Shown: positions 62,212-64,000 of the stretch, piece by piece
How the letters are laid out: each line of letters starts with the position of its first letter
Position numbering within the stretch: the stretch's first letter is position 1
Assembly (NCBI GenBank): GCA_964539805.1
Contig: CAZIKN010000013.1
Span: 1-64,000 of the forward strand
Direction of reading: 5' to 3'
Source: M3007 sp964539805
Lineage (GTDB): Bacteria; Bacteroidota; Bacteroidia; Chitinophagales; Saprospiraceae
Length of the DNA: 64,000 bases
Notes under the pieces: generated by a model
The model's input: only the letters and a program-made list of their open reading frames with translations
Told to the model about the DNA's origin: nothing
Database searches by the model: none
Program-made: the position numbers and the translations under genes

Positions 62212-62278
62212 ACTTCTCACCGCGAAGTCGTGTTGTTTAATGTCTTCATAAACTTTATTTAAAAGTCCTGTCACTGGT

Positions 62279-63097
62279 TTAGTCAATGTTAAGTCGCAAG
62301 TTAAGATTGGGAATTTTATAAAGTTCAGATTTGGTGATTGGGTTTGTGTAACCTAATGCTCTAATTTCTCTTACACTGTCAGCAAAGTAAGTTGGGTTGA
62401 TGTCTGTTGTACTTTTTGGGTCATCCATTCTTGGGTCTGCGAGTATTTCTTCAAAATGATGGTTGATGTCAATGGGAAACTCATAACTTTTTTGTGTCGT
62501 GTCAAACCAGTCTTTGTGTGCTGAAAAGATTAAACGAAGTTCATTCTCGTGCTTAAATTCCAATCGCTTTATAAGCAATGTTTCAACTTGCCCGTTACCT
62601 GTTTTGTCAAAAATAAATTGTTCAAGGTTGTCTGGGTCTTCAAAGAATTTTTTGATTTCAGCTTCACTTTCATATTCAATTCGTCCGATGAAAAAAGAAA
62701 GCATTGCCCACTGATGCTTTATATCGTAGAAAGCGTCAAAAATTTTTCTGATAGTTGTCCTTACTCTAAACCCGTCTTTGTTAGGTGAGTATATTCTCCA
62801 AAGTGCATCGCTTTCTTCTTCGCTAAACGTCCAACATTGTCCATAATAATTTTCTCTAATTGTGTCAAAGCCAACATTTAGTCCGCCTTTAGTTCGTGCA
62901 ACAGATTTAAAAATGAAATTTTCAAAAGGGTCGTCCCAAAGTGCAGGTTTAACCAAAGAGTTTGTTTTTTTCGTCAATGCGTCAATAAGCCAACGTTTAC
63001 TAAATACTCTAAAAATTGGTTTATCAAGGTCTGCCTTGTCAATACGAATTATATTTTTACCCTTGTAGAGTAAATTCTCTTTTTCTTTTTCTGTCAT
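62279..63097 (-). CDS. DUF2971 domain protein
   Basis: 272 residues: PALWDDPFENFIFKSVA, YYGQCWTFSEEESDALWRIY and SPNKDGFRVRTTIRKIF are the conserved blocks of DUF2971. Proteins of this family are scattered in mobile and phage-associated loci and have no assigned reaction. Base composition is lower in GC than most genes to the left (codon use rich in AAA, TTT, ATT), fitting acquisition. No signal peptide. The gene lies alone between two inverted repeats. Confidence 0.85.
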   Translation of the reverse strand: MTEKEKENLLYKGKNIIRIDKADLDKPIFRVFSKRWLIDALTKKTNSLVKPALWDDPFENFIFKSVARTKGGLNVGFDTIRENYYGQCWTFSEEESDALWRIYSPNKDGFRVRTTIRKIFDAFYDIKHQWAMLSFFIGRIEYESEAEIKKFFEDPDNLEQFIFDKTGNGQVETLLIKRLEFKHENELRLIFSAHKDWFDTTQKSYEFPIDINHHFEEILADPRMDDPKSTTDINPTYFADSVREIRALGYTNPITKSELYKIPNLNLRLNID

Positions 63098-63143
63098 TTT
63101 TTTTGTTTTAATTGTTATTGTTTCAAGTTAGTACTGTCATCAA

Positions 63144-63158
63144 ATTATAGCCGCTAAC
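63144..63158. repeat. Right inverted repeat of the DUF2971 cassette
   Basis: ATTATAGCCGCTAAC, complement of 62197-62211 with one mismatch. Confidence 0.7.
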
Positions 63159-63190
63159 TCCGCTTCCCCGTCAACTCCCCCAATACCCCC

Positions 63191-63531
63191 AGGGCAAACG
63201 CATCAAAATCCGAGCATTTTTTCACGATAAGCATCTGACATAGCACATTTATTGCGTTTTCTATTAACACTGATTTTTTCAGGATTGGCTTTAATCAGGT
63301 TTAGGACCAGGGCAAACGCATCAAAATTTAAAAGTAATTTATTGTTTTTAAGAAATAATATTCTTATAAAATTTATTTTTAACGGAATATTATTTTGGGC
63401 ATAAATCATGATTTATTCATTCATTAAATTCGATCTGCACAAACAGATTTTTTATCTATGAATCTTTTGAATTTGCAAATAAAAAATGCTAAAATTACAG
63501 GTTTAATGGCCAATTTTGATGCGTTTGCCCT
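63191..63531. repeat. Three copies of a 19-mer (two direct, one inverted)
   Basis: AGGGCAAACGCATCAAAAT stands at 63191-63209 and 63309-63327, and its reverse complement at 63513-63531. The region between is AT-rich without a credible gene (frames at 63203-63409 and 63424-63732 have no recognisable content). Confidence 0.85.
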
Positions 63532-63580
63532 GCCCAATACCTCCAGTTGACGGCAAAACCATTTTGTCGCCAGTACCCAG

Positions 63581-63729
63581 TTGCGGCAATCTAACCAAAT
63601 TGGTTGGATTGCCGCAATTAGTTGGACAAAATCCCCACTTTGCGGATGCGCTGTAACGCAGCAAACCCCACGCTCCCGCCCCAAAAAACACTGGCGCATG
63701 GGACAGCACCAAGCTGCCCCATGCGCCAG
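63581..63729. repeat. Two hairpins upstream of the right-edge T9SS gene
   Basis: 63581-63598 pairs with 63600-63617 (TTGCGGCAATCTAACCAA, one G.T); 63691-63707 pairs with 63713-63729 (CTGGCGCATGGGACAGC, one mismatch, loop ACCAA). Both lie in the noncoding 63.1-63.9 kb space. Confidence 0.75.
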
Positions 63730-63909
63730 CAAAAGGGTAATAAAACGGCTTAAGTGAGTTAAAGGTAGAGATCATGTTGATTTGCGTTGTTTGCAGCGGC
63801 TAATGTATAGTTACTTTTAGTGTATCGCCAAATCCTTGAACGGGCTTTTGGGTACTTTGGTGATAGCCACATTTCAGCTAGGATAAAACCACAATGATAC
63901 CTTCAGCTG

Positions 63910-64000
63910 CTATTCCTTCACCACCCTGACCCCGCCCACACTCGTCCCATCCGATATGCGCAGCCAATAAGTGCCGGATGGCAAAGAACGCAGGTCAAGG
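63910..64000 (-). CDS. T9SS type A sorting-domain protein (C-terminal end only)
   Basis: Reading the minus strand from the right edge gives LDLRSLPSGTYWLRISDG then VRVVKE and a TAG at 63912-63910. This is the last part of a T9SS C-terminal sorting domain (SLPSGTYWLRI...VRVVK). The rest of the gene lies outside the window, so nothing can be said about its passenger part. Confidence 0.75.
   Translation of the reverse strand, partial: LDLRSLPSGTYWLRISDGTSVGGVRVVKE

Noticed and set aside
62054..62251. 65-codon frame left of the DUF2971 gene
   Set aside because: It spans the stem-loop and inverted repeat, which explain the sequence better than coding does.
63203..63409. 68-codon frame on the minus strand
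   Set aside because: It lies over the repeated 19-mer in AT-rich DNA, has no recognisable motif and no plausible ribosome-binding context.
1..64000. tRNA, rRNA or tmRNA genes
   Set aside because: I looked for cloverleaf ends and conserved arms and found none, although smpB is present; a covariance search would be needed to be certain.

Overview
This window comes from a member of the Bacteroidota, and the gene set looks most like the Saprospiraceae and related sludge or freshwater lineages. The evidence is at least six reading frames that end in a type IX secretion (T9SS) C-terminal sorting domain, a PorP/SprF membrane protein, SprA-era outer-membrane barrels ending in an aromatic residue, a FecI/FecR/TonB-receptor triad, an alpha-2-macroglobulin, bactofilin, the small ribosomal protein THX, and Bacteroidota-type promoter boxes (TAnnTTTG). 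There are no tRNA or rRNA genes, no CRISPR array and no intact transposase. A run of 100 Ns at 6104-6203 is an assembly gap lying inside a repeat.

Layout. 1-4.9 kb: end of a CotH-like secreted protein, a RhuM-family protein, a barrel plus CotH-like pair, THX and a LuxR-type response regulator. 5.1-10.8 kb: cdsA, a truncated mfd that runs into the gap, lspA, PorP/SprF, then bactofilin-atpZ-DUF1573. 10.8-13.7 kb: two copies of a palindromic repeat flanking a secreted T9SS protein, then a PA0069-type radical SAM protein. 13.7-21.3 kb: an unusual locus with an orphan paaB, an HExxH metalloprotease, a TPR/anti-sigma-like membrane protein and an ECF sigma factor on the minus strand, divergent from a secreted caspase-like protease and an outer-membrane coiled-coil/barrel protein. 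21.3-31.3 kb: a large dockerin-containing T9SS protein, an ECF42-like sigma factor with its YCII/DGPF partner, truA, an AIM24-like protein, a Nudix hydrolase, an AlkZ-like protein and aroA. 31.3-41 kb: TonB receptor, FecR and FecI, divergent from a cysteine-rich repeat T9SS protein and a gingipain-like C25 protease. 41-52.4 kb: a TRIC channel, a 385-bp inverted-repeat element, SRPBCC and VOC proteins, a LytTR regulator, smpB, a peptide-binding lipoprotein, asnS and an RsbW-like kinase. 52.5-58.7 kb: a 2056-residue alpha-2-macroglobulin. 58.7-64 kb: an accessory, more AT-rich region with an IS91 transposase relic, an HxlR-SDR-quinone oxidoreductase cassette with a deleted alpha/beta hydrolase, a DUF2971 cassette bounded by inverted repeats, and the tail of another T9SS protein.

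How the genes fit together. Much of the coding capacity serves the cell surface: T9SS cargo, the PorP/SprF component, lipoprotein processing (lspA), TonB-dependent uptake and a protease inhibitor. The two most interesting systems are (1) the sigma factor / TPR membrane protein / metalloprotease operon divergent from a caspase, which has the layout of a regulated two-protease envelope system, and (2) the tandem four-cysteine repeat protein encoded directly ahead of a gingipain-like protease. Both functional readings are inferences from sequence and gene order only.
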